From Porogramme epimiltina (lineage: Eukaryota > Basidiomycota > Agaricomycetes > Polyporales > Polyporaceae), in NCBI GenBank assembly GCA_900155495.1, contig FTLJ01000351.1:1-49833 (forward strand): a DNA stretch of 49,833 nucleotides. The letters are read 5' to 3'. Positions within the stretch are counted from its first letter, which is position 1, and each line of letters begins with the position of its first letter. The notes beneath the pieces were generated by a model. That model searched no databases, was not told the origin of the DNA, and worked only from the letters and a program-made list of their open reading frames with translations. Positions 21,883 through 34,121 of the stretch are shown here, in pieces. Both the position numbers and the translations under genes were made by a program.

Positions 21883-23986
21883 ATGAGCTCTGACACGCAA
21901 ACCATCGCCTATGCAGTTCTTGCGGCTGTCGTCGCCACATACCTCGTGAGGTGGTCTTCGCACCCGGTGAGTAAGCTCACTACCGTGCCGGATACTAACA
22001 CTCTCATCATTACATTGTAGCTTCGCCCAATTCCCGCAGTGGGTGGGCCTTCGGACCCTTTGCTATCTTACCTCAGTGCCTGGAACTTTTCTCACAACGG
22101 CAAGAAACTGATCTCCGAGGGGTACCAGCGGGTATGATTATCTAGCGACATCCACACTGATGAGAGTTGGTGCTGATGCATACGTTTACGCAGTTCCACA
22201 GTGCGGTGTTCAAAGTTGCGCTGTTCGACCAGTGGATGGTTATCGTTAACGGGCGCAAGCTCGTCGACGATTTGCGTAAGCGTCCAGATGACGAACTATC
22301 CTTCAACGAGGCTCTCGAGGAAGTACGTACCATTACTCATACACTGGGTATTATGGGAAAGGGACCAACATTCTGTTTCCGCCTAGCATCTGCACTTCAA
22401 GCATAGCACCGGTCGTAGGGCCTCAGATGATCCCTATCACGTCGAAATTATCCGGGAGAAGCTCATGCGCACTCTCCCCGCAGTTCTCCCCGACGTAATT
22501 GACGAACTCACCTTAGCCATCCCTGACTCCATTCCCACTCGTGAAAATGGTAGGCGCAGCTTCCAAAACATCGTGGAATGGATGATGAGCTAACCGCATG
22601 ATAGAATGGGTGACTGTGAACGGGTTCACTGCTATGCTGGATATCGTCGCTCGCGCCAGCGGTCGGGTTTTCGTCGGATTGCCTCTCTGTAAGTGAATAA
22701 CTGCGTTTACGCGGGTTAATTTCTAACAGCAAATCAATTTCAGGTCGCAACAAGGAATACATACGCATGGCCATTCAGTTCACACTCGCCATAAGCGACG
22801 ATAGGGACGTGATGAAGTTCTTACCCGGTCCTCTCAAAGGGTAGGTAAAGTTAGCGCTCCTTCGTTCAGTGCCTTATATCCTTGTCGATAGGTTGATCCG
22901 CTTCAAGAGTGTTGGTATGAAGACCATTCGCGGGGTGGTTCCTTTAATCAAGCCTTTGATTGATGAAAGGAAGCAAAAAATGGAAGAGTTTGGTGACGAA
23001 TGGGCTGACAAACCGGTGAGTCTAGAGAGGTGATGTCTTTGATCGCGATGGGCGGGATACTAACCGGTTCCCCCATTAGAATGACATGATGCAATGGATA
23101 TTGGAACAAGCCATCCCTCGCCGTAGCTCGTACGAGGAAATCGCGGAGCGCCTTATGCACGTCAATTTCGCTGCGATTCATACCTCATCGCACGTAAGTA
23201 CACGACCAGACCGCAACCCGTCGGCTCTCTTCTGACGCGTGTCGTTACCGCAGAGCGGCACCCAAGCTCTCTACCACCTCGCGGCCGTTCCGGAGTGGAT
23301 TCAAGTCTTGCGGGAGGAGATCGAGCCTATTGTAGCTGCTGAAGGCTGGTCGAAAGCCTCTATGGGCAAGATGTGGAAGCTTGACAGTCTCCTCCGTGAG
23401 TCGCAGCGCTACAACGGTTCCACAGTTGGTACGTCTTATTGCGACTGCATAGAGTTGCCTTTGTGGTGCTAAAGCATGTCCCTTCTAGTATCCGTTCCGA
23501 GGAAGGCGCTCAAGGACATTACGCTGGTTGATGGAACTTTCATCCCGAAAGGCACGATGGTTTGTGCCGCGTCGTACCCAACACATCATGATGATGCGCA
23601 CTACACCGCCGCTGATGAATTCGATCCCTTTCGCTTCTCGCGCATGCGCGAGAAAGAGGGCGAAGGCATGAAGCACCAGTTTGTGAACACTTCTGTCGAC
23701 TACATGCCATTCGGACATGGAAAGCATGCGTGGTGGGTGCGATCGTGCGTCGAAGGCGTTCGGCTGCTGACGTCTCGTGCTTTGCTATTGCAGCCCTGGC
23801 AGATTTTTCGCTGCGAACGAACTCAAAGCGCTATTGGCATTCCTGGTTGTCAACTACGACTTCAAGTTCGTGGGCGGTGGTTCTCGTCCGGAGAATATCT
23901 ACATTTCTGAGAACGTCATCCCCGACCCCACTGCGCAACTCATGTTCCGTAAGCGTCAGACCATGACCTCCAGCTCCGACGTTTGA
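21883..23986 (+). CDS. Cytochrome P450 monooxygenase, tandem copy 2
   Basis: Eleven exons: 21883-21966, 22021-22131, 22194-22322, 22387-22549, 22605-22688, 22744-22840, 22892-23015, 23080-23193, 23254-23428, 23489-23732, 23794-23986. Every exon equals copy 1 in length, giving 505 residues. Heme loop FGHGKHACPG with the Cys codon again split by the last intron, ExxR in LRESQR, and I-helix AAIHT are intact. Differences from copy 1 cluster in the region after exon 4 (HLHFKHSTGRRASDD) and in QALYHLAAVPEWIQ, so substrate range may differ. It is flanked by the same TATA box context. Reaction class (heme monooxygenase, ER membrane) follows from family; substrate unknown. Confidence 0.95.
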
Positions 23987-24594
23987 CCGGAAGCGCGGCG
24001 TGAGCCTTTGCGAATCACGGGGAAAGATATTGTACGAGTAGCTGGTCCAGTTTATACCACGTGAGTTGTCGACCGAGATGTCAAAGGCAATAAAGTTCTC
24101 GTTGGACCTGTCGAGCACGACTCTAATAAATGCCAACCATTTGAAGATGTCCGATCGCGAGATAGGATGGGCGCTCAGCAGTCAGGGCTGACAAATCATT
24201 CTCCCATGACGTCACTCCCGGCAATTTGCGACACCGGGAGCCGCAGCCTCCTGCGCACAGTACGGTGTACCTAACTTGAAGTACACCTTCTCTTTCTGCG
24301 CCATCACCTTCTCACATGGTGACTGCACTTCCCTTGCCCCACAACCCCGCGCTGGTGCACCCTTGCATTAATCAACATCCCCTATATTGCTACCATGGAC
24401 GACGTCTCAGCCGTCCGCCTCAAGCTCACGCCATGGTTCCTCAGGCTCCCCGCCCTCTTTCAGCGCACTGCAGGGCCGTGGTCGCACTGGGGGACTGCGG
24501 ACTTCGTTTACTAAGAAGCACAGGGACGCCGAACTAGATCCAGGGACACCGCGGGAACCTTGTCACGACGTTCCTGACTGGTGATGTGGTGTGC
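23987..24594. other. P450-2 3' flank and start of repeat unit 3
   Basis: No gene. It contains the unit junction near 24060 and flank sequence matching 14766 and 19511. Confidence 0.55.
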
Positions 24595-25549
24595 ACAGAC
24601 ATGTTCAAGACGCCGTTCCGTTTTCGCAGAATAGTAGATGCACGCGAGGAGGAGAAATATACTGGGTCTCCTGGCGCCGAAGGGACGAGGACACAGGCGA
24701 TGTGGGTCGACAATGGAGACAACGCCGAAAAGATGTGCTATTCATCGTCAAAAGACGAAGAGCTTCGACATGATGAGGAGGGGGGCGGCCCAGTAGACCC
24801 TCGTCCATCTAAAGAACACGAAGAGGAAAACTCGCGAAGGACGCCCGGACGGCGGACAAGCAGCGAGCGCGCGAACAAGCTACTCATGGTCCCCTCGCAG
24901 ACATCGCGATTTCCCAACAGGACGGACGGGTCCTACGCAACCCCGCTCCGCCCCGCCGACGCAAGCGGCAGATGAGTTTCATTTCAGTATTGTTACGCGA
25001 GCAAGCCATGTACGCCTCGACGATCGGGCGGGCAAATGTCCGCCCGTGGCACATTCAACACTCAAGCCTGGCGCGACAGATGCAGGGACGGTGGCAGCCT
25101 CATGCTCGTCACTGAAGCCTGAGGGTGCCGCTGGGTGCGCTCCCCGATGGCGTTCGAGCGCATCTTTGGTGAGAGTTGTCGATCTTCCTTTTTCGCTCTC
25201 ATATCCTCTTCGACGCGCCGAAATGGGGGCGGACGATACTGACGGTGCGTCTTCCAGGCAGCTGCGCTCATCGCTGAAGAGTCTACTGTTTGACTGCCTC
25301 CGGGCATTCTAGAGCCCTTGTCAGAGTGTGGACTTGTACCAGGTCACGCGCCTCGACCTCACCTCCCAGGTGAGTATTCATCCGCCCTGTCCTGAGCTGA
25401 GGCCATTCTTCCTTACCCATTCACTGTTGCCTGGAACTCAGGTGCGTGAGACGGAGCTGGTTCGCGAGAAGGCGATGACGAGCGAGGTCGATTAGAACGG
25501 CATGATCTTCGACGCGCTCGCGCAGGCTCTGGCACCCGCACCACGGTAG
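24595..25549 (+). pseudogene. Decaying unidentified gene, copy 3 of 3
   Basis: Begins 'gacatgttcaagacgccgttccg' (24598). The first part (24586-24975) is open with Arg/Glu-rich sequence. The middle block carries a stop ('gaagcctga', near 25122) where copy 1 reads GAGGAGTAC. Later blocks (25256 on, RQLRSSLKSLLFDCLRAF; 25442 on, VRETELVREKAM) have stops. Exon-end signals near 25171 (gtgaga) and 25371 (CAG|gtgagt) are still visible. It is broken and the family is unknown. Confidence 0.45.
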
Positions 25550-26509
25550 TGTTGTCAAGGAGGCCAAGAATGGGACGATTCCTGCAAAGAGCTCGGCCCT
25601 AACATGAACATGCGCCTACTGTTTATCACTGTACTGCTTTTAAGTAACGCGTAAGACTCCAGGAACTATGTTATGTACAGTCCAACTGGAACTTTTCATA
25701 CTCACACGGACGCAATGCACCTATCTAGTGGTTGTGTTACAAATCTCATGCCTCAGACAGGCGCCCCGCGAACCTCTGACTTCATTCCTGCAGTCGACAG
25801 GGTCACCTTCGGTGTCAGGCGTAGGGCAACGTGACATCCTCTCACTCAATCTCGAGGCCTGCGGTTTTATCGTCCCTTATTTGGTGCGTCTCTTCCAGTC
25901 GAGAAGATTCAGACGTTGACTCGACTTTTCTGGATACAGTGAGATAAGGAAATGGATAAGATCAATTGCTGCGTCGTAGCATATGAGTGGACTGGCAGGC
26001 TCACTGATCAGACTAGATCCCGCTGCGGCTGACTCCAGCTCCCATTGAATGTTTCAAAAACGGACGAAGTGCGGGCGAAGCCCCAGCATCTTGGCCAAAG
26101 AAGTCCGCCGTTTCGTAAGCCAGCGACTGGTGCGATGCTACCACCCTGCGGATTCCCCCTGTGCTTACAAGTCTGAGAGACTCCATGAGATTGATTTGCA
26201 TATGCTAACACTGAGGCAGAGTCCACGGTGAGTGTGTAGGAGCATAAAATTTCAGAGTATTAATAGGCGCCCTATTTAGTGACGGTTTTAATACATGCGT
26301 TCCGCGAGTTCTTCAAGGGGGATTCTGATGCGCCACACAAGGCTTGCTTCTCTCCGCCATCCGGCAGCGGAGGGCTGAAGTGTCCTATCTACGAATGTGT
26401 CCCCAAAGAGCAACCAAGCAGGCAAGTATCAAAGCGTCAATGCCACATCCAACAGGAACCCCCGGATCACCGTTGCCGCTTCTCCGACGTGAACATCTCC
26501 CTCTGGCGA

Positions 26510-26689
26510 GACGCGCACACGAAGCTGCACGGCTGTCACCTGGACCCCGCTTCGCGTCTATCGAAGGGCAAGAATACCGCGGATAATGTTTCGTTTAGCT
26601 TTCGAGGGGCGGCGCTCCCCGTGCGCTCCCACGCGCCGTACACAAGAATGACGATCAAGTACGCTTCTCGGAACCACGGCGGCTTGCAG
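26510..26689 (+). other. Conserved coding-like block upstream of P450-3 (last exon lost)
   Basis: Open frame containing ASRLSKGKNTADN and FRGAALPVRSHAPYTRM, ending RNHGGLQ at CAG|gtaagt (26689). It extends an open frame starting at 26279. Unlike copies 1 and 2, no AG acceptor lies 55 bp downstream, so the two-codon last exon is not conserved here. Confidence 0.4.
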
Positions 26690-26802
26690 GTAAGTAGCCC
26701 TTACGCGGGTTTCGAGTTGGGAGGTGAAATTCGCCCTGTGTGTGGTTCCAAGTCTTCCCCGCGTGCCCCGTGATGTGTGGGTGTGTACGTGGGGTCACGG
26801 CT

Positions 26803-26811
26803 GTATATAAG
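26803..26811 (+). promoter_or_regulatory. TATA box of P450-3
   Basis: GTATATAAG, about 62-70 bp upstream of the P450-3 ATG; diverged from the GCATATAAAC form of copies 1 and 2. Confidence 0.65.
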
Positions 26812-26873
26812 GTATCTTCGAGACGCAGCAGTGAGGCGTCGCTTCCCCCACCTTTCTTCGTAGCTCAACTTCG

Positions 26874-28981
26874 ATGGAGACCGACACGCAAACCGTGGTC
26901 TATGCAGTTCTCGCAGCTCTTGTCGCTGCGTATCTCGTGAGATGGTCATCACACCCAGTGAGTGAGCTTCTACGCATGACGGTGGATTCATGATGACATT
27001 GCTTTTTTACAGCTCCGTTCAATCCCCACGGTGGGCGGACCCTCGGACCCTTTATTATCATACCTTAGCGCCTGGAACTTTTCTCATAACGCGAAGAAGC
27101 TCATCTCCGAGGGCTACCAGAGGGTAGGTCTATTTGTCAGCATTGACGATAATAGGTTGTGGTGCTGATGTGCTTATTCATGTAGTTCCATGGGGCGGTG
27201 TTCAAAGTTGCCCTGTTCGACCAGTGGATGGTTGTTGTTAGTGGGCGTAAGCTCATCGACGACTTGCGCAAGCGTCCCGACGAAGAACTGTCCTTCGACG
27301 AGGCCGTCGAAGAGGTACGTAGAATTATCTCATGTTCGTCGTTACAAAGGGGGGCTAACATGGAGTCTCCGTCTAGATTATGCACTTCAAGCACACCACC
27401 GGCCGTGGAGCTACCGACGACCCCTACCACATCGAGATCATCCGAGAGAAGCTCATGCGCACACTCCCGGCCGTCCTCCCTGACGTACTCGATGAACTCA
27501 CCTTGGCCGTCCCTGCCTTCATCCCTACTCGCGGAAATGGTGAGCGAAAGTCGACTGAAGTAGTCATCGGCCAAAAGAATTGACTATGCCATAGAATGGG
27601 TGACCCTAAACGCATTCACCACCATGCAGGACATCGTCGCTCGTGCTAGCGGTCGAGTCTTTGTAGGGTTGCCTCTCTGTAAGTCTACGGAAACCCGCGT
27701 TGACACGTTTAGACTCCTGATTGTAGTTTATTCGACACTTCTCAGGTCGCAACCAGGAATATTTGCGTATGGCCATCCAGTTCACGCTCGCAGTCAACGA
27801 CGACAGGGATATGATGAGGTTCTTCCCCGGTCCCCTTAAAGGGTAAGTACTATTTGGTATGCGTTTATCTAGTATCTTATACACCGGTCAATAGCCTCAT
27901 CCGCTTCAAGAGTGTCGGTATCAAGACAATCCGTGCGGTCGTTCCTCACATCAAGCCTCTGATCGAGGAAAGGAAGCGGAAGATGGAGGAGTTTGGAGAC
28001 GGATGGACTGACAAACCGGTGAGTCTCAGAAGCTACCATCTCGGACCATCGCGTATGGGCTGACCGACTATACGTCAGAATGACATGATGCAATGGATCT
28101 TGGAACAAGCCATTCCCCGTCGTAGCACTTATGAGGAAATCGCGGAGCGCCTCATGCTCGTCAACTTTGCTGCCATTCACACCTCGTCCAACGTAGGTGT
28201 ACAGCCAGACCATCATTCGACTTGCTCGACTAACGCGTATTTACTCTCTAGAGCGTTACCCAGGCGCTCTATCACCTCGCGGCTGCCCCTGAGTGGATCA
28301 AGGCTTTGCGTGAGGAGATCGAGCCTATTGTCGCGGCCGAGGGTTGGTCGAAGGCCTCCATGGGCAAGATGTGGAAGCTCGATAGTCTCTTCCGGGAGTC
28401 GCAGCGGCGCAACGGTATTGCTATCGGTGCGTCATATTGTAGCTGCGGAGTTATTGCTCGAAAGCTAATATCATTTCCTTCAGTATCTGTACAGAGGAAG
28501 GCGTTGAAGGACATCACGCTAGTTGATGGCACTTTCATCCCGAAAGGGACGATGATCTGCGCGGCCTCATACCCCATGCACCACGACGACGCGCATTACG
28601 CTGGGGCTGAAGAGTTTGACCCTTTCCGCTTCTCGCGCATGCGCGAGAAGGAGGGCGAAGGAGTGAAGCACCAATTCGTCAACACCTCCGTCGACTACAT
28701 TCCCTTCGGGCATGGAAGGCACGCATGGTAAGTGCGGTCCTGCCGCGATGATGCCCAGCAGCTAATATAACTTGCCTCGCCATTGTAGCCCCGGCAGGTT
28801 CTTTGCTGCCAACGAGCTCAAAGCGCTTTTAGCGTTCATGGTTGTCAACTACGACTTCAAGTTCGTGGGCGGTGGTCCTCGTCCGGAGAACATCTATATA
28901 TCCGAGAACGTTGTTCCCGACCCCACTGCGCAGCTCATGTTCCGTAAGCGGCAGGTTGTCTCGAGCTCCGCTCAAGTGTAG
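26874..28981 (+). CDS. Cytochrome P450 monooxygenase, tandem copy 3
   Basis: Eleven exons: 26874-26957, 27013-27123, 27186-27314, 27377-27539, 27595-27678, 27746-27842, 27895-28018, 28079-28192, 28252-28426, 28484-28727, 28789-28981; lengths identical to copies 1 and 2, 505 residues. N-terminal anchor starts METDTQTVVYAVLAALVAAY. Motifs intact: AAIHT, FRESQR, DPFRFSRMRE, heme loop FGHGRHACPG. The C-terminus ends SSSAQV. Changes versus the others include DLRKRPDEELSFDEAVEE and KALREEIEP. Membrane-bound monooxygenase by family; substrate unknown. The intact reading frame in a region where neighbours decay suggests selection on the enzyme. Confidence 0.95.
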
Positions 28982-29040
28982 ACTTCTACGAACTTCGGGG
29001 AGGGTTACTGTGTTAGTGGCTATCCTTCCTGTAGATCGCG

Positions 29041-29624
29041 CCGCACTAGACCTCGGCTGGAGTCGTATTCTCGGTTGAGCTTTCTATAGTGTTGATGGTT
29101 ATGATGCATCGATGTCTAGGTACATGGTATCCTAGTATGAAAGATAGTTTCTTCCATTTCACATTGATAGAAAGTTTCTTAAGGATCGGCGCCTGTGGTG
29201 ATTGGGCGGCCGCCTGAAAAGGGTTACCGGCAGTCCGTTAGACTGGCTTGGCTCAAGCAGTGGATACAGTTGAACTTGTGGCGAATAGTTGGCATATAGG
29301 ATCTGGTACTTTGTGCAAGCATAAATGCTGCCCTCGGTGATTAGTGCGGCGACCCTACTGCTATCAAAGCTTGACAATGTGAACTGCGCGTTCAGTTACG
29401 CCTTACCAGTGCCAACTAGGCCTAGCTATAGGCCCGGAGGAAACTCGAGGACGCCATTGGAAATTTGGAATACCGCAAGCGCCGGTTGAATAGGAGAGTC
29501 ACGAAGTCACCTGACTGTGATTTAGTCACGCTTGCCATGTTTGGCGGTGGCGCGTCTCGGTTAGAGCTTCAGCCTGGCTCCTTCTCTCCGCCCACGACCA
29601 CTCTCCCCACGACCACGATTCCGC
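29041..29624. other. Spacer between P450-3 and the ISWI gene
   Basis: No gene recognised. It must hold the P450-3 terminator and ISWI promoter. An open frame entering the ISWI first exon from 29465 is in the wrong phase for the spliced start and was not used. Confidence 0.5.
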
Positions 29625-32600
29625 ATGAGTGTATGTCTCATCTCTGCACCACAGCCCTACCTCTGACCTATCTCCTGCAGAACTTGGAAGTTCCCATGGA
29701 GGAGGACGTTCTAAGCGACGTCGTGCCGAGCAATATTGTCTCGCGACAGGTAGGACTTGTGGCAAAGAAAAGTCGCTAATATTCGGATGCTAACGTCTCC
29801 AACAGGAGAGCGAGGGAGGGGAGAGTGAGTATGACGACGAGGCCGCGGAGGAAATGGAGGTGGACGAACTTCAGAGTGATGGCGAAAAGGTGTGTTCTCT
29901 TAGCCCCGTCGTGTGCTCTTTTGCTCTTGCCATCGGTGATATTAGCGCGTTTCTCGCGTCTTGTGGGGCTTTCTCCCAAAATAATGCATCTACAAACAAG
30001 AGACGCATGGCAGACACGCGTCCATACGATTGGCAAAGGACGGGAGCCGCGTTGCGTCTGCTGACACCTCCTCCCTCCCATCTCAGGACGGTCCCTCCTC
30101 ACCTTCAAAACTTGCCAAGATGCAGGCTTCTGAAGAGCGGCAAAAGAAGAAACAAAAACGGAAGGCGGACGAGGGTCAGCTGGCTGTGAAACGACAGGCT
30201 ATGGATAAAGCAAAGGTGAGTCTTCATGTAACTCTAGGTCCCCCTTCCCCTTCCTTGTCCAAGGGTCTTGTTTGGGCACGGGTACCCTAGACACACCACA
30301 ACCACTTCCACGTCATCCACTATTCGTACCATGCCACCACTTGCTTTACGTATCGCCTCAACCGGCTCCCACGTATCCCGACTATACACCTTATGCTGTA
30401 TGTTCAGAAAGGGTATACTAACTCGGTGCTTTCAAGATCTCCGACGCAGTCAAGCGCTATTCCTATCTGCTGGGGCAGACAGACCTCTTCAAACATTTCG
30501 TTGATATCAAGGTATGAATTCTCGGCATCTTCCACGCACAACCTCTCATTTGAGAGACAGAAAGCGCGCGACCCGGAATATGCGGCGATGCTGGACGCTC
30601 AGCCGAAGCCAAAAGGCCGCGGGAGGAAGAAGGCAGTGTGCGTATTTCGCTAGTTAACATGTCACTTTGCTTCGTTCCCTGAACGCTTTGCCATCACCTA
30701 GTGACAAGGTAGCCCGTCATCGCAAGTCAGAGAAGGAGGAGGACGAAGAAATGTTGAAGGACGGTGAATTGGCTGCTGATGGAAACGACCAACCTTACGT
30801 CTTCGAGGAATCACCAAGTTGTGAGTAAAATCTCTTGCTGCATGTAGATCTCTCACCTCACAGCATCGAGACAGACATCCAGGGTACCATGCGCCCATAC
30901 CAACTGCAAGGTCTCAACTGGATGGTCTCGTTGCACCATAATGGTCTCAATGGCATATTAGCTGACGAAATGGTGAGTCTCCCAGCGTTAGCATGCTTGC
31001 GTATTCACTGACCCCTTCCGTAGGGTCTCGGCAAGACACTGCAAACCATTTCGTTCATATCCTATCTCCGCCACTATCGTGATATTTCTGGACCACACCT
31101 CGTCGTTGTGCCCAAGTCTACGCTACAGAACTGGGCGCGCGAATTTGAGAGGTGGACTCCTGACGTGAATACCGTCCTCCTCACCGGCAGCAAGGAGGAG
31201 CGCGCGGATATTATCTCGACTCGTCTGCTACCTCAAGACTTCGACGTTTTGATAACTTCATACGAAATATGTCTCATCGAGAAGAATGCTCTCAAGAAGT
31301 TCTCGTTTGAGTACATCGTCATTGACGAGGCACACCGTATCAAGAATGTCGACTCGATCCTCTCACAGATCGTTCGCTCGTTCCTGTCGCGTGGTCGACT
31401 GCTAATCACCGGCACGCCGCTGCAGAACAACATGAAGGAGCTATTCGCTCTTCTGAACTTCATCTGCCCAGAGATCTTCTCTGACTACGCCGACCTCGAG
31501 AGCTTCCTCCACAAGGACGAAGCTGAGGATGAGGATGACGAGGAGAAGAGCAAAAAAGTCGTTGAGGCACTGCACAAGATTCTTCGACCATTTTTGCTTC
31601 GCCGAGTCAAGAGCGACGTCGAGAAGAATCTACTTCCGAGTAAGCACCCCTTATATAGTTTCACAGCGGGACTCTGACATTGGATTGCAGAGAAAGAGAT
31701 CAACATCTACGTCGGTCTCACCGACATGCAGCGGAAGTGGTACCGGTCGGTGCTCGAGAAGGATATTGACGCTGTGAATGGTTAGATTGTTCTCCCATCA
31801 TTGCCATTGTTGCTTCTAACACACCGCGCAGGCTTAACCGGGAAGAAGGAGGGCAAGACACGTCTCATGAACATCGTAATGCAGTTACGAAAGGTCACAT
31901 GTCACCCCTACCTCTTCGACGGCGCAGAGCCCGGTCCTCCGTACACCACCGACGAGCACCTAGTCGATAACTGCGGCAAGATGGTTATCTTGGACAAGTT
32001 GCTGAAGAATATGAAGGCGAAAGGTTCTCGCGTTCTCATCTTCAGTCAGATGAGTCGGATGCTTGACATTCTGGAGGATTACTGTCTATTCCGGCAATAC
32101 AGTAGGTTCACAACTCCAACCGCAACAATGCAGATGCTCACATTTTCGCAGAGTACTGTCGTATCGATGGTGGGACTGCCCACGAAGACCGTATTGTCGC
32201 TATCGACGAGTACAACAAGCCAGACAGCGAGAAGTTCATCTTCCTGCTCACGACTCGCGCTGGTGGTCTGGGTATCAACCTCACGTCCGCCGATATTGTC
32301 GTTCTGTATGACAGTGACTGGAACCCGCAGGCCGACTTGCAGGCCATGGACCGTGCCCATCGTATCGGTCAGACCAAGCAGGTTTATGTCTTCCGTTTCA
32401 TTACGGAGGGTAGTGTCGAGGAGCGTATGCTTGAACGCGCGGCCCAGAAGTTGAGGTTGGACCAGCTGGTCATCCAGCAGGGGCGTACGCAGGCCGCGAA
32501 GGGTGCGCTTATTCCTTTCGCTTATAGTGATTGCTCTAACTAACTTATACGTGCGCTAGCTGCCAACAAGGAGGAACTCCTGGAGATGATCACACATGGC

Positions 32601-34121
32601 GCTGAGCACATTGTCAATTCCTCAGACGAGTAAGCTTCCTTCATTATATCTTCTCATTACATATTAGCTCAACATGCTTCTAGCCTTATGGTCAACGAAG
32701 ACATTGATGCAATCATCCAACGAGGAGAGGAACGGACACAGCAGCTCAACAGCAAGTATGAGGGTCTTTCGTTCGAGGATTTGAGCAATTTCAAGTCCGA
32801 GGCGTCGGTACAGCAGTGGGAGGGCGAGGACTTCCGTGGGCAGCGCAAGACTCTACAGTTCAACCCGCTCGCGCTGTCAAAGCGTGAACGCAAACTGAAC
32901 TACTCGGTTGACACCTACTTCAAGGAGACGATGCGGGCAGGCACGTCCAAACAGGAGAAAGCGCCTAAAATCCCAAGGGCGCCCAAGCAGATCCAGATGT
33001 GAGTCTGCCACGTCAGGAGCCGGAGAAGACTGAGCGGACTGACGACTATATAGGCAGGACTTCCAGTTCTTCCCTCCACGGTTGGCAGAGCTTCAGGAGC
33101 AGGAACTCGCGGCGCACAAGAGACTGAACGATATCCCTGCACTCACGCGCGAACCTGCAGGACCTGAGGATACTCCCGACACGCTGGAAGAGGAGCGGAA
33201 AGCCGCGCAGGAGTTCATCGACAACGGTAAGTTATGACGTCATCAGTTATTACAATTTATTGATCCGTGCGTAGCCGAACCCCTCACGGAGGAACAACTC
33301 CAAGAGAAGGATGACCTCATTGCCGAGGGCTTCGAGGAGTGGAGTAGACGTGATTTCCAGCAGTTCGTCCGTGCACTGGAAACCTACGGCTGGTACGACG
33401 AATACAACCGTGATGATCGATGGTCGCTAACCAGTCATACAGGACCGATGACTATGAGCTTCTCGCGTCTGAGATCCAGGACAAGAACGCCGACGATGTG
33501 TCTCGGTACTACCCCGTCTTCAAGAAGAAGTGGAAGGAGCTGTCCGAATATCCTCGCATTAAGGTCAGGATCGAGGAGGGTGAGGCGAAGCGGAACAAGC
33601 GCTCCAACCTCGAGGCGCTGTTGGCGAAGAAGATCGCGTCTGTGCGGTACCCAATGCAAGAGCTCGAGCTCAACTACCCTACGACGAAAGGCAAAGTGTA
33701 TTCCGAGGAGGAAGATCGCTACCTTCTCTGCCGTCTGAACTACTACGGCATGCAAGCAGAGGATGTCTACGAGCGCATCAAGAAGGACATCTCCGAGTTC
33801 CCCGTATTCCGCTTCGACTGGTTCTTCAAGAGCCGCAGCCCGCAGGAGCTCCAACGGCGATGCAACACGCTGCTCGGCATGATCGAAAAGGAGCAGGAGG
33901 GGAAGCAGGCGGAGGAGCCAAAGCCGCGGGGGGCGAAGGGCAAGGTACGTCCTTCAGCATTGGTGCATTTGTCGAGGCTGGACGTTGACGGGCGTGGCAT
34001 GATGCAGAAGCGAGGCATCGAGCAAATACAGGAGGCGGAAAAGGCAGAAGTGTCACGGTCGTCCACTCCAGCGAGCGCTACGGCATCAGGGAAGCGCCAG
34101 CCAAAGAAGCGGAAGACGTAG
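29625..34121 (+). CDS. ISWI-type chromatin-remodelling ATPase
   Basis: Eighteen exons: 29625-29630, 29681-29749, 29806-29889, 30087-30215, 30437-30511, 30561-30637, 30702-30820, 30875-30972, 31024-31639, 31691-31780, 31832-32101, 32152-32502, 32560-32629, 32684-32998, 33054-33226, 33275-33392, 33443-33944, 34008-34121; 1091 residues, normal for the family. Acidic N-terminus, then SNF2 ATPase: DEMGLGKT (217-224), DEAH (320-323), TGTPLQNN; helicase C domain with [10 protein letters not shown] (609-618). C-terminal HAND, SANT (about 867-920, [20 protein letters not shown]) and SLIDE (about 970-1030) make it ISWI rather than other SNF2 types. It slides and spaces nucleosomes in the nucleus. Start: ATG AGT then a 50-bp intron; longer starts run into stops when spliced. 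The 50-bp intron at 33393-33442 restores the SANT frame. The C-terminal tail is Lys-rich. Confidence 0.95.

Larger units (their letters stand above)
19506..24060 (+). repeat. Tandem segmental duplication, unit 2 (carries P450-2)
   Basis: Second direct copy of the P450 unit; ATG-to-ATG distance from P450-1 is 4550 bp. Same marker order as unit 1; boundaries estimated. Confidence 0.75.
24061..29040 (+). repeat. Tandem segmental duplication, unit 3 (carries P450-3)
   Basis: Third direct copy; ATG-to-ATG distance from P450-2 is 4991 bp, so it is longer than unit 2. Non-coding parts are the most diverged of the three. The right edge near 29040 is where 'tagatcgcgcc' resemblance to the other 3' flanks stops. 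Confidence 0.7.

Noticed and set aside
14760..29040. LTR retrotransposon or DNA transposon as cause of the triplication
   Set aside because: I found no reverse transcriptase, integrase or transposase motif, terminal repeats or target-site duplications; unequal crossing over fits better.
33420..33445. ATG at 33420 as a separate gene start within ISWI
   Set aside because: It lies in a 50-bp intron whose removal restores the SANT-domain frame (YGW|TDDYELL).
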